DNA of 27,761 nt from positions 1,547,250-1,575,010 of the forward strand of contig ML976658.1 in assembly GCA_010015655.1 (NCBI GenBank), in the 5' to 3' direction. Below, in pieces: positions 9,989-19,286 of this stretch. The stretch comes from Bimuria novae-zelandiae CBS 107.79 (Eukaryota; Ascomycota; Dothideomycetes; Pleosporales; Didymosphaeriaceae). The notes beneath the pieces are model-generated. The model had not been told where the DNA came from. It saw nothing but the letters and a program-made list of their open reading frames with translations, and made no database searches. Positions within the stretch are counted from its first letter, which is position 1, and every line of letters starts with the position of its first letter. The translations under genes and the position numbers were made by a program.

Positions 9989-10606
9989 GGAGGGTTGTGG
10001 AAGTGGCGGGGGAGAGGTGGTCGGTGCGGATCGACAGTCGGAGGAGAGATGAGGCTTCACGGGTGGCAGGAGAGGAGGAGGAAGGGTGGTGGTGGAGACG
10101 GAGGAGGGTGAGGACGGAGGGCGCGGACGAGAAGTAGACCAAGGTACACGCAGGCAAAGTGACGAAGGTTGCAGACGGAGACAAAGAGCACTTGAGAATA
10201 TTGCGGCTTGCCTGCTGCTTTTGCTGCTAGCTCTCTTAGCGGGGCGGGCGGGCCTTGCCGTATCAACTGAGGAATGCAGCTGCGTGTCCGAAACTCCTCT
10301 CTAGAAGGAACATTTGACGCATCGCATCACGCTTCGTTGCAGGCACGCTGCAACGTCATACTGCGCGGCGTGAATGGGAGCTCCCAACAGCCCGCGGGCG
10401 CCCAAGCTCCAGCTTGCCGCGTGGGTTCAGCAGCCGGTCCTTCGCAAGCTCGCCCCGCACTCCTCGCACTGACCACAACAGTCGGAAGAATTCGTGCAAT
10501 TGACCAGCTACAACCCCCAGCATGCCCGCACTTCCGCCAGAAATCACTCAATTGACCAACTACGGCACCCAGCTCCCCACGGTTCCGTTATTGGCCCGTT
10601 CCAGAC
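9989..10606. other. Promoter of the KH gene and intergenic space to the dehydrogenase
   Basis: A long pyrimidine-rich tract (minus strand) at about 10000-10130 marks the likely core promoter and leader of the KH gene. Further right there is no supported gene. A 15-bp direct repeat with one mismatch (CAATTGACCARCTAC) occurs at 10497-10511 and 10549-10563. Confidence 0.45.
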
Positions 10607-11863
10607 TCACTTCTGGGCTTCAAACACGACCTTCTGAGCCTTCATTTTGTCGAACAGGTCATAGCCCTCAACCGCCTCCGACAGCGGCATGATCTTGTCC
10701 GCCATGAATCTGTCTTCATCAGCAATGGTCGTGCCACAATCAAGGCTGGAAGACCCACCCAAGCTTATCCTGATGCTTCTTCAGTGACTCTAGCGCTCGC
10801 GGGAAGACGCTGCGGACCGGGCATCTGCCCATCTGTACGCCTAAATTCTTGCCGTACGCCTCCTTCCCCGTCCTACACACTCAGTCATGTTTCACGCGTA
10901 TTTGGAGTGACTCACCATGGAATCTCTGCATTGTGCACTCCAACGCTTGAGATCACTCCCCATGGACGAAGCAGTTCAAAGCCCATCTTGAGCGCCGGCG
11001 AGAGACCCACAACCTCTACCACGACGTCTGCGCCTCTGCCGTCTGTTAGCTCCTTGACTCTCTTGTCGAGGCCTTCTCTGTCAGTCTGGAAGTTCCACGG
11101 TTCAGCTCCGAGGCTCTTTGCTAGGTCTAAGCGTGACTTGATTGAGTCGACGGCGAGAATGTTCTTGGGCTTGTAATCCACGAGGTTGACGAGCGCGCAG
11201 AGAGCCACTGGGCCACAGCCGATGAGAACCACTGTGCTACCACTGATGTCTTCTTTAGCCATCTCTTTGAAAGCATTGTGTGCGGCGAACCATCCCGTAG
11301 GAAAGATGTCGGCCATGAGCACCAATGCTTCGTCTTTGACGCCATCCGGTGCCTTCACAGCTGTGCTGTCGGCCAGAGGGATGCGGGCGTACTCTGCCTG
11401 GCCGCCGTCAAGGTTCGTCGATCCGAAGAGCTGGCCTTTGGAGCAGCGAGATGAGAAACCGCGTGTGCAGTAGAAGCATTCTCCGCATGAGGTCGTGAAA
11501 GGAGCGATGACGCGGTCGCCCTTTTTAAAATTCTTCACTTCTGAGCCCAACTCTTCCACGTGTCCTGTGAACTCATGTCCCATGATGAAGCCGGTGCCGG
11601 ACGGCTGATGCCCACGGAAAACATGCAACTCGCTTTGCACACATCAGATCGAAGATAACTGCAAGATCGTGAATTCATTGTACCTTCCACATAACGCTGT
11701 CTGTAACGGATTCAGCACTTGCTACCGGTTCAATCAGTTCACGCACTTTGTCCACCTTCACAATGATGTCTGTCTGGTCTTTGATTTTGGGTACCGGTCT
11801 ATCCTCGATTTCCACCTTGTATGGCCCTTTGAAGACAACTGCTTTCATCGTATCCTTAGGCAT
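10607..11863 (-). CDS. Zinc-dependent medium-chain alcohol dehydrogenase
   Basis: I read five exons: 11863-11747, 11700-11684, 11632-10916, 10872-10759 and 10709-10607, giving 355 residues in one frame. Exon 2 is a 17-nt microexon encoding most of TALCGS, which restores the catalytic zinc Cys43. Other features: catalytic His64-Glu65 (MGHEFTG), structural zinc site CGECFYCTRGFSSRC (Cys94, 97, 100, 108), Rossmann motif IGCGPVALCAL (Gly183-x-Gly185) and Asp207 at the end of strand 2, which favours NAD over NADP. The C-terminus reads DKLGFMADKIMPLSEAVEGYDLF after removal of a 49-bp intron with a weak GTGGGT donor. The enzyme should oxidise an alcohol or reduce an aldehyde in the cytosol; the substrate cannot be named. 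Met at 11863 is the first start; Met at 11848 (MKAVVFKG) is an alternative closer to the family N-terminus. Confidence 0.92.
11684..11700 (-). other. 17-nt microexon of the alcohol dehydrogenase gene
   Basis: The exon ACAGCGTTATGTGGAAG lies between introns 11746-11701 (46 bp, GTGCGT...TTACAG) and 11683-11633 (51 bp, GTACAA...GCAAAG). It supplies T-A-L-C-G and the first two bases of Ser45. Skipping it changes the frame and removes the catalytic Cys. Confidence 0.8.
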
Positions 11864-12150
11864 ACTGAGCTGTAGGACGCACTAGGTGGCAAGCAACACG
11901 TCCAAAAACCAAAAGTATAAACAATGAGATCTGTAAAGGGGTGTTGAATGTAGTACGATGGATTGTTGTGAAGTTCAAATCTCGGCATCCGGAGAGGTCG
12001 TCATCGGAGAGCTTTGCTCCACCCCGCCGAGGTTAAGCGGGGTAAGCGGATATTGTGAGGAAGTAGGGAGCTGTAAATGGAACATATCCCCCGCATGGGC
12101 CAACCTCGCCCTGGCACAGGCCACATCGTGATAGCCAATCAGATGCAATT
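11864..12150 (-). promoter_or_regulatory. Dehydrogenase upstream region with an inverted pair of CreA-type sites
   Basis: ACCCCGC (12021-12027) and GCGGGGT (12037-12043) form a 7-bp inverted repeat about 160-180 bp upstream of the start codon. GCGGGG fits the SYGGRG consensus of the carbon catabolite repressor CreA/Cre1, and both arms match. An AGGGG stress-type element lies at about 11937-11941. Carbon repression of the dehydrogenase is an inference from these motifs only. From about 12150 the DNA becomes AT-rich. Confidence 0.35.
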
Positions 12151-13406
12151 ACATCAGAATACGAAATATTTATTGCCATGTAGGTAAATCTTTAATTGCC
12201 AGCTAAAACACGCCTTTTTCGAAAGCTTTTGCATATACAACCATGCTAAAACGTGCAGCGCTGTTAAACAATAATACTAACTTCGTAAAATATACAAAGT
12301 ATAGCTAAAAGGCAGGCGAATTACTAAATTTACCTACTTAGCTACTACTAGCATAGCAACTACTTAAAATTAATAATCTATATATTTTTAAAAGCATTCT
12401 CTTACCTAATAGTATAGACTTTAACTCTCCTATTACTTTATTTAACCTTTTTTCTATGCAGGCGTTATTAATTAGATTATATACTAACGTACTCCACAAG
12501 CGAGTGGCCGGAAATGCCAAGACCCCATTAAAATCTACGCTCTACACAATAGTACAGAACACGCATAAATAGTTATAAGAAATTATAGCAGGCTAATCTA
12601 CCTAGAATTTACTTTTACTTCTTTTTTATACGTATGCGAATTATGCCTAATCTTACTATAGTATCTATAGCGCTATTAAGTTAATTTGTTTCTATTAGCG
12701 CGTATACTCTTTTTTTCTTTTTATTACTACGCACTGTGAAGTCCTTTAGGATAATTAGTTACTAGTTATTAGTAGCTATAAGAACTCTTTTTACTATAAT
12801 TACTTTTTTTATACAATTTTTATTACGTGGTAGCCTTATTAATAGCTTAAAGCTTAGTAATTTATTTTTACGCTAATAATAGCTTATACGCTACTACTAT
12901 TATACCTTTTATTATTTTTAAAGGCCTTAATTAGGCTTATTAGAGAATTATTTAGGTACCTCTAAATTCTTTCCTTTACTGGCGTTAATTATAACTTAAA
13001 TTCTAAAGTATTACCAGGCGTCTGCAACTGCTATAAGCTACTAGTAGTAGTAGTATACGTAGGCGAACGTTAAGCTTTAATATTACTACTTTTAGGTTAA
13101 GACGAATGAGGCTAGCACTTTAAAAGCTTTTTTAAATATTACTTTAAGTAATTATAGCCTTAAAAGTAGTAATAAAGTAAGATAAGAACTTAATTTTAGT
13201 AATATATATAATATAGTTATATATTAGATTCTTAGCTTAGCGCCTATACGCCTTCTTTAATAGCGAGAAATACTCTATATCTAGTAGCTATAAGAGGTGC
13301 GACGAATATAGAGGCATATAAAAAGTAATAATCTTATTATTCTTATAGTATTACTAGAATTTAAGCAAGTTATAGCTTTTATAACTATTAATTATAAGTA
13401 GCTAAT

Positions 13407-13467
13407 TGTAACCTTAAATGATATTCTACTCATGAGGAGCAGGAGGTTAGCCTTTTGCTCCGCGACA
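13407..13467 (+). repeat. Left LTR of the TRIM
   Basis: 61 bp, TGTAACC...GCGACA. It differs from the right LTR by a single G/A at the AGGAGG / AGAAGG position, indicating a fairly recent insertion or a conserved short LTR. Confidence 0.85.
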
Positions 13468-13752
13468 GTTATGAGCCCGGAATCGCTAAGACCCTGCGCA
13501 AGCACTCAAGTGGCGGATCAGCACTTGGGTGGGGTACCACAAGCGAGCAGGTGCACACCACAGAAATAGCCAAGAGCACTGCGCAAGACAGCGAGAGAGC
13601 TAAGAGCCAGATGCTATAGGGCCACAGATATGAGAGTGAGCGAGAGAGACTGGAGCAGAATATATAGGGCATGCTGGACTACGGGCGACATGTATACCAA
13701 ACCTTGAAAAGCTTACAGCTCTCCGTTCCTATCACTGCGATCTGGGGGGGTG

Positions 13753-13813
13753 TGTAACCTTAAATGATATTCTACTCATGAGGAGCAGAAGGTTAGCCTT
13801 TTGCTCCGCGACA
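13753..13813 (+). repeat. Right LTR of the TRIM
   Basis: 61 bp, same TG...CA ends as the left copy, preceded by the purine run and followed by the CTAAT target duplication. Confidence 0.85.
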
Positions 13814-14742
13814 CTAATAACTACTAATAGTATACTTTTTTATATACACGTTAAAGTACTTTAGCTACTATAAACTAAGCTTATTTATTATCTAGCTATT
13901 ATTAAAGACTATAATAATCGAATTATAAGATAGATCCTTCTCTTTATACTAGATGGAGAGGTGGTGCTTGCCCTAGAAGGTAAAGAAGGGTAGAATCGCC
14001 TAGCCTATTATATTAATGCCCTAGATAGCTATAGTCTACTTTTAATTATTTTACTACACGGTCTTTAGCCTGACTTAACGTTTAAAACTTATAATAACTA
14101 CTCCTATTAATATTATACTTATTATAAAGCTAGTTTTATTAAAGTTATAAGTATTTTTATCTAGGATACCATACTTGGCTTTAGTATTCTTTATAAGCTA
14201 GAACTAGCCCTATATAACCTTAGGATCTTTACAGAGGACTCTTTTATAATTATACTTCTAATTAAACTTAATTTAGAGTTTTAGCTAGCGCTTTATAAAG
14301 TTTATAGCTTAGTTTTAGCTAATAGGCTTATGGCGCTACTTATTTAATAAAAAATTAGCTATATTTTTAATAGTAGTAAGCTAGGGCAGAAATTCTTGTA
14401 TGTCTAAGTTAAGTATATACGAAATAATTACCTACTTCTCTATTAAAAGAAAATTTATATAATTAAGTATATAGTTAGGTTAAAAAGTTACTCTAGTGTA
14501 TCTTTATCTTAGTATTCTTTTAGTAACGCTATAAACTACGATAGCGCGTAAAATTAAGAGTAGCGTGTCTTTATTAATAGCTAAAAGTATAAGCTATAAT
14601 TAGGCTTTTTTATTTTATTTTAGTAGCTAGTTAAGTAGTTAAGACATTGCGTTATACTATAGGTGATAGTATGTTTTAATAGTGTCTTGGCATTTCCGGC
14701 TACTCGCTTGTGCCGGCCACTCGTTTGTGGAATATGTTACTA

Positions 14743-16716
14743 ATTATAACATTTTTAGTTAGTTATAAGTTATTTATGCCTATTTCTACCTTTTTTGCCT
14801 TTATAGTTACGCCTTTACTAGTAAGGTCTTCTACCTAGTAGCGCTTTAGTTTCTAATTTATTATTAGCTTATTTAATATAGTCCTAAGAAGCCTTTACTT
14901 TCTTAGTCTAGGTTTATATAGCTTTATCTATACTAGTATTAGTTTTAGTCTTTTTTTATTTCCTTTAGTATAGTGCTGTATAGGTGCTTCTACCATTCTT
15001 AATTTACTAGACCTTTTTTTTTGGGTTCTTTGTGTCGTCTATATTCTGAACCTAGACATTTCTAAGATTTTAAATCCTAATATAGTAGTATTATTTCTAG
15101 TACTGCTATCTATTCTTTTAAATAGAGATAGGCTAGGCAATCCTTACAATAATCTAGCTATCTAATTTATTATAGGTAATTAGGACTCGTACCCTTCGTT
15201 TATTAGTTTCTTATAATTGCTATTAATTCTAAGTTTATACCTTTAGGGTACTAGCTTATAGCTTCTCTATATGCCTCGTGCATTTAGCACTTGTTATTAA
15301 AGTACTTTTACTAGCCTAATTTCTTATAGTAGCGTAACTATTTATTAAAGAAATATTTATAGTAATTTATTATTAGCTTATAGTTATTAATAAACATATA
15401 GTTAAAGTTTCCTAGAGATATTACTACTTGCGCCTTTTTTATCTAATATAATTAGTTATCCTTTTTATTATAAAGAAATTAGGCTACTCTCTTATACTAT
15501 TCTTAAATCTTAATCTATTTTCCTAGTACTAGTACGATTCCTTAGTACTTCGTGGCGAATTTATAAATTGTCGTAGCTCTTAGTTCTTTAAGTTCGATTT
15601 TTTATGTGTATTCCTAAGGTATATGTATCTAGCTATTATATACCTAGCACTTTATTTCTAATAGTTAGAGGAGGATTTTATATTTTATTATGATCCTTTA
15701 TTCTACTTCCTAAGATGTCTTTAGAATCTTAAGTTTTATATTAGAGACTTTATCTTTATCTTTCCTTAATACTATAGGTGTTAGTACCTATAGCGTAACT
15801 ATTACTACTTAAATAATTTAAGCTCTCTTGCTTTATCCTTTATTATTCTTTAAATAATCCCTTTAGAAGTAACCTTATTTTCTATATCTTAAGCATGCTT
15901 TTTCGTTAAAGCCTTATTTTTATTCTTAATTAGATAATTTATTATTACTACTTTTTTTATTACTTCCTGAACTTTTATTCTTTAGTTTTATTAGCCATTA
16001 CAATGTCTTTATTACGATCCTTTGGCAGTTTTTAGCTTTTTTTAATATTAGGTTAGATATAATTATCTTCTTGTTTTTCTAACTATCGTTTATAAAGTTA
16101 ATTATTAATCTATATAGCTAGCTTTACGAATTCCTTTAAGCTATCTGCCTTATCGTAGTAAGTAAGCTTGTCCTTAACGCTTTTCTTTAATCTATTATAG
16201 TAAGCAACTTATAGTAGAGCGTTATTTTAATTATTTTTAGCTTATAGGCGTCTAAACTTAGCTATATAGACATTAGTTAATTTAGTTTATTTAAGTGTTT
16301 ATATTTTACGTTTAGCTTATTATTTCTAGGGGCTTTTTTTTAAATATAATTTAGATCTATTCCTTAAAAGATACCTAGTCTTTAAATAACTCCTTAGTTT
16401 TATTATTACATTCTAAGACAATATTTTTGTTTTCTAAATAATTCTTAGTAAGGGGTTAAAGCTACTTAGCTACTTTGTCCTATATATACATATCTACTAT
16501 TAGGATATTAGGCTACTTAGTCCTAAAGATATCCTTATTATATTAGTTGTATAGTTTTATATTTATACGAAATGCTTTAAGTCCTTTTTATTTACCTTTA
16601 TAGACCTTAGGAACCTTAAAGAATATTCTTCTTATAATTCTAATAGCTAAAATATGAGCTATTAGCTTAGCTAACTACTCTTTAAGCTATTATATCTTAT
16701 TAACTTAGTTAGTAAG
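14743..16716 (-). pseudogene. RIP-decayed LTR-retrotransposon remnant with gag motifs
   Basis: On the minus strand two gag-like pieces can be read through many stops. Near 16165-16080 the frame gives DKADSLKEFVKLAI then INN and LYKR, matching the family pattern (L-x-E-x-x-x-x-AIRIDNRLYER) of fungal Ty3/gypsy gag. Near 15915-15855 it gives NEKACLRYRK then GYF and RDYLKNNKG, which fits a CCHC zinc knuckle whose second Cys, His and last Cys have become Tyr, as C-to-T/G-to-A mutation would produce. I could not identify protease, reverse transcriptase or integrase with confidence between 15600 and 14743. The pogo element lies at the downstream end and a solo LTR at the upstream end of the remnant. 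Confidence 0.6.
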
Positions 16717-17142
16717 TGTTACGAACCAGAACAGGATGATGGGGGAATGGGCGCTTATGAGGACAGGTGACCGAGGAACGGGTTAACAAGTGCGCCAAGG
16801 AGCTAACCTCAAGGTCACGTGACTGCTCAGTTGATCAGTGGTACTGAGCAACGAAGCAAGGCACGTGACTACTCAGTTAATCAGTGGTACTGAGCAACTG
16901 AGCACGCGGATATATATACAGGATAGTTTCCTTTGTTATGCTCCTTGTAGTCAACTCACATATCTTCTGTACGAGTACGTTCTCCTATACAGACCGATAG
17001 TTATCTTACTTCGTTATAAGATTAGATTGTCCAGCCTCGCGCTAAGTGTCGCATCAACTTGTACCACTGAATAATCCGTGAAGCACCACGATACCTTACC
17101 GCCCTAACCCGGATCGGAACAAGGTGTGAGAGCCTCATAACA
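16717..17142. mobile_element. Solo LTR with 5-bp target duplication
   Basis: A 426-bp GC-balanced unit starts TGTTACGAACC and ends GCCTCATAACA, giving TG...CA with a TGTTA/TAACA terminal inverted repeat. GTAAG is duplicated at 16712-16716 and 17143-17147. No primer site or internal region follows, so it is a solo LTR left by recombination of a full element. A TATA-like stretch (GGATATATATACAGG) at about 16907-16921 is consistent with an LTR promoter. It contrasts with the heavily mutated DNA around it. Confidence 0.85.
16816..16906. repeat. 46-bp tandem duplication inside the solo LTR
   Basis: CACGTGACTGCTCAGTTGAT at 16816 recurs from 16862 as CACGTGACTACTCAGTTAAT, each followed by CAGTGGTACTGAGCAAC. 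The copies differ mainly by G-to-A changes. Each contains an E-box/CACGTG and a short palindrome; duplicated enhancer-like blocks of this kind are common in LTR U3 regions. Confidence 0.7.
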
Positions 17143-17147
17143 GTAAG

Positions 17148-18480
17148 TAACGTTATTAAGTTTATAATTAATTTAAAAGCACTACTTTTTATTAGGACCC
17201 TTAAGCTAGTAGTGCTTAATAGTGTTATTATATTATCTTAGACCTTTAGGTAGTTAAAGTGTTATAAGAAGCTATACGTACCTAAGCCTATTTTAGGTAA
17301 AGGGAAGATAAGTTAAAGGTAAAGTACCTTGTAGATATTTAGTAGTTAAGAGAACTAGTAGTAACACTAGGTTTATAAATAATCTAATTTTATAATAAAC
17401 TATGGAATAACTAACTAGGAGATTTACTAATCTATTATAAAAAATATACTCGTAGTATTAAAAAAAATATAAAGTGTAGGAAAAGTATAAAAAGTATTTT
17501 AGACTATATATACTAGTTATCTTATTCTTTAATATCTTAGAATTCCTTTAGTCTCGTAAGAGACTTACTCTTTAGTAGAATATCTTTTTAGCAGGATTCT
17601 AATTACGTAACTATTAACCTAATCCTGCCCTGCCTACTAGCGTGCTAAGCCCTGTTAGCACTTTTATGTGGACCTTTGTTGTTCCGTAATTCACGGTCGC
17701 TATGCCGCCGTAATTCTTCGTAATTGTAACAATACTATGCTAAGACTCTACTAATAATAATTATTATTAGTAACTTAGGTTATTATAAACCTATAATAAC
17801 GCTCTAAAATAGCTTAATGCAATAAAAAAACTCTTTAAAAAGTGTTTAGTAATAAGCCTATTAAGTTACTAGGTATTTCTTAGATACTAAACAACTATAA
17901 TAGCTATAAAAGTGAGGTTAATTACTTTAATTAGACGCAGAGCTACTACTTTATATAGTAGATCTACTAGTGTGCCTAGCGCCTTCTTTAGTACTTTCTA
18001 CTAGATCTAAAGCTTAATAACTATTATAAACTTTCCTTATATTCCTCTCGCAACTTCGCCAAACGCTCTAGCTATAAAAAGTTTATATATAAGCTTATTA
18101 AGTAACTTTTTAAGCGCGACGAACGCCTCGCGTAAGGCTTAAATAAGCGTTAGTAACCTAACAACGTTATTACCTTTAGAAAGGGCGTCCTTAAGAGCTT
18201 TTATATATCTATAAAGCTATTTATAGAGGGTAAAAGTTATATTAATTACACGATAGTAAGTCGTATAATTAATAAAAAGTTCTTATCTTAGACACTTTTA
18301 GTATAAGTTATAGGTAATTTATACTTATCTTATAGTTCTTAGTATCCTCTGCGTACTTATTATAGTTATACGCTTTGCTAGCTACCTTTATATAGGCTAG
18401 CAGTTAATGCTAAGTGCTAGGCTGAGCATCTCCGCCGGCATTAGCTTAACGGAGACAAAAACAAGCATGTAAATCTATTT
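17148..18480. other. Unassigned AT-rich degenerate repeat DNA
   Basis: TpA-rich throughout, no recoverable protein motif in the frames I inspected. Presumably the 5' side of the decayed retrotransposon and other old insertions. GC rises again at about 18430. Confidence 0.5.
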
Positions 18481-18900
18481 TAAGACCCTCAGAAATGCAA
18501 TGTTCTACGAAGTTACCCTACAAAGGCATAATCGTTGGTGTTCTGCCAAGTCGGAGCAATTCATCCGATTGGCCACGAGTATATGGCCCGTGCCAGGGCG
18601 AGGTTGGCCATGCGGGGGACCATCATGGTTCCTGCTACGTAAGCTACTGGCGGCGCTCATCATCACGACAGACCCTCCAGATGCCGTGTACATGAGAGTG
18701 AGAAGAATGTGTGGTACACCCCCACAACAAAGCAGTCCTCCCGTTCCTTGCCGTACAGCGCCTGACACCCAAGTGTGAATCCATGCCCGAACACCATACC
18801 ATAACCCAGCCCATAACTGTTTCATAAACCAAATACTCCGCGTAAATGCACATAGGAAGAACCAGGGACGTTGCCCTTCGTATCGCCGAAATGCACGCCC
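18481..18900. other. Intergenic, 3' side of the Yippee gene
   Basis: GC-balanced and not RIP-mutated. Several overlapping short frames, none with a recognisable motif. Most likely the 3'UTR and flank of the minus-strand Yippee gene. Confidence 0.5.
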
Positions 18901-19286
18901 TTACGAAACGGTACACAAAAGCTCCGCCTCCAAGATAAACTTACCCTCTTTGTACTTTTCGCTGGCCTCGTATGCCTTGTCATACTTCCAGCCGACCGTC
19001 TCCTTGCACTGTCGGCAATGTATATCGCGAACGACGTGGCGCCCGGTGGTCATGTTGCGCTCGCTCGGTTCCGACTCGGTGATGTTGACAACCTGGTCGA
19101 AAAGGTATGCCTTGCCGTGCTGGCCGCGGAAGTTCTAGACAAGTCAGTACGCGTGCATATGTATATCTGAATTCTCAATGAGAGTACCCTGCTAAGAATA
19201 TCGTCGTGGTTGGACAGATGCGTCTTGCAGGTCCGGCAGCCATAGATGCGACCTCCGTTGAGGTATATGTTGTACGTGAGGCCCAT
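18901..19286 (-). CDS. Yippee-family zinc-binding protein
   Basis: Exons 19286-19188 and 19134-18901 encode 110 residues. The intron (19187-19135, 53 bp) has GTACTC, a TACTGAC branch and TCTAG. The protein starts MGLTYNIYLNGGRIYGCRTC and carries the two zinc half-sites CRTC (Cys17, Cys20) and CRQC (Cys73, Cys76), with the family landmarks HLSNHDDILSR, FRGQHGKAYLFDQVVNI and ETVGWKYDKAYE before the end KYKEGKFILEAELL. Length matches Yippee/Moh1 proteins, which fold like the Mis18/cereblon beta-tent. Their cellular role is poorly defined; yeast Moh1 is linked to stationary-phase survival and to the GID/FAR context by family literature. A GGTAAGT near the end of exon 2 could act as a cryptic donor, but the sequence through it is conserved coding. 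Confidence 0.94.

Larger units (their letters stand above)
13407..13813 (+). mobile_element. TRIM: miniature LTR retroelement with 61-bp LTRs
   Basis: Two 61-bp direct repeats (13407-13467 and 13753-13813, one mismatch) begin TG and end CA. They flank 285 bp of non-coding, GC-balanced DNA. A perfect 5-bp target duplication CTAAT sits at 13402-13406 and 13814-13818. Directly after the left LTR is GTTATGAGCCC, which as I recall complements the anticodon arm of initiator tRNA-Met, as in copia-type half-tRNA priming. Directly before the right LTR is a G7 run (13744-13750), a polypurine tract. No coding capacity is present, so it would depend on an autonomous partner. It is inserted in the pogo transposase and is not RIP-mutated. 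Confidence 0.87.
12540..14640 (-). pseudogene. DDE_1 (pogo/Fot1) transposase, broken by stops and by the TRIM insertion
   Basis: Limits are approximate. On the minus strand, near 14150-14130, the frame reads YNFNKTSF, corresponding to the first catalytic Asp block (D now N). It then gives a PFFTF-stop-GKHHLSI segment and, near 13890, VFNNS, the second block (family motif SDNGW). The frame resumes left of the TRIM (below 13406) with LLIINSYKSYN (family motif LLILDGH) and YSSHLLQ-like, LKKAYRR segments typical of the C-terminal part of the catalytic domain. Stops fall where Trp and Gln codons would stand, and catalytic Asp codons appear mutated to Asn, both as expected of RIP. The element cannot make an active enzyme. 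Confidence 0.82.
12484..14740 (-). mobile_element. Pogo/Fot1-like (Tc1-mariner superfamily) DNA transposon, RIP-inactivated
   Basis: Terminal inverted repeats match at both ends: the left arm contains TCCACAAGCGAGTGGCCGG (12493-12511) followed by AAATGCCAAGAC; the right arm read inward contains TCCACAAACGAGTGGCCGG, a second CACAAGCGAGTAGCCGG copy, then AAATGCCAAGAC. TA dinucleotides flank at 12482-12483 and 14741-14742, the expected target duplication. The span is 2257 bp; removing the inserted TRIM (407 bp plus 5 bp duplication) leaves 1845 bp, the usual size of fungal Fot1 elements. The right arm has an extra copy of the subterminal 17-bp motif. Confidence 0.85.
12150..18480. other. AT-rich, RIP-mutated block of nested transposons
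   Basis: More than 6 kb of TpA-rich DNA with no long reading frame. It contains at least four mobile units described separately: a pogo/Fot1 relic, a TRIM inside it, gag remnants of a retrotransposon and a solo LTR. The stretch 12150-12483 left of the pogo element and 17148-18480 right of the solo LTR are degenerate and unassigned. A 7-bp-stem hairpin (GTGCTAA/TTAGCAC) and less-mutated sequence lie at about 17620-17740. Confidence 0.85.

Noticed and set aside
10912..11640. Dehydrogenase frame starting with GTG at 11640
   Set aside because: A GTG start is not expected in fungal nuclear genes; the upstream exon and 17-nt microexon supply the missing N-terminus.
16838..17074. 78-codon frame
   Set aside because: It lies wholly within the solo LTR and has no gene-like feature.
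17653..17731. TGTTA...TAACA segment of about 80 bp, like a second short LTR
   Set aside because: No target duplication and no second copy in the window; kept only as part of a GC island.
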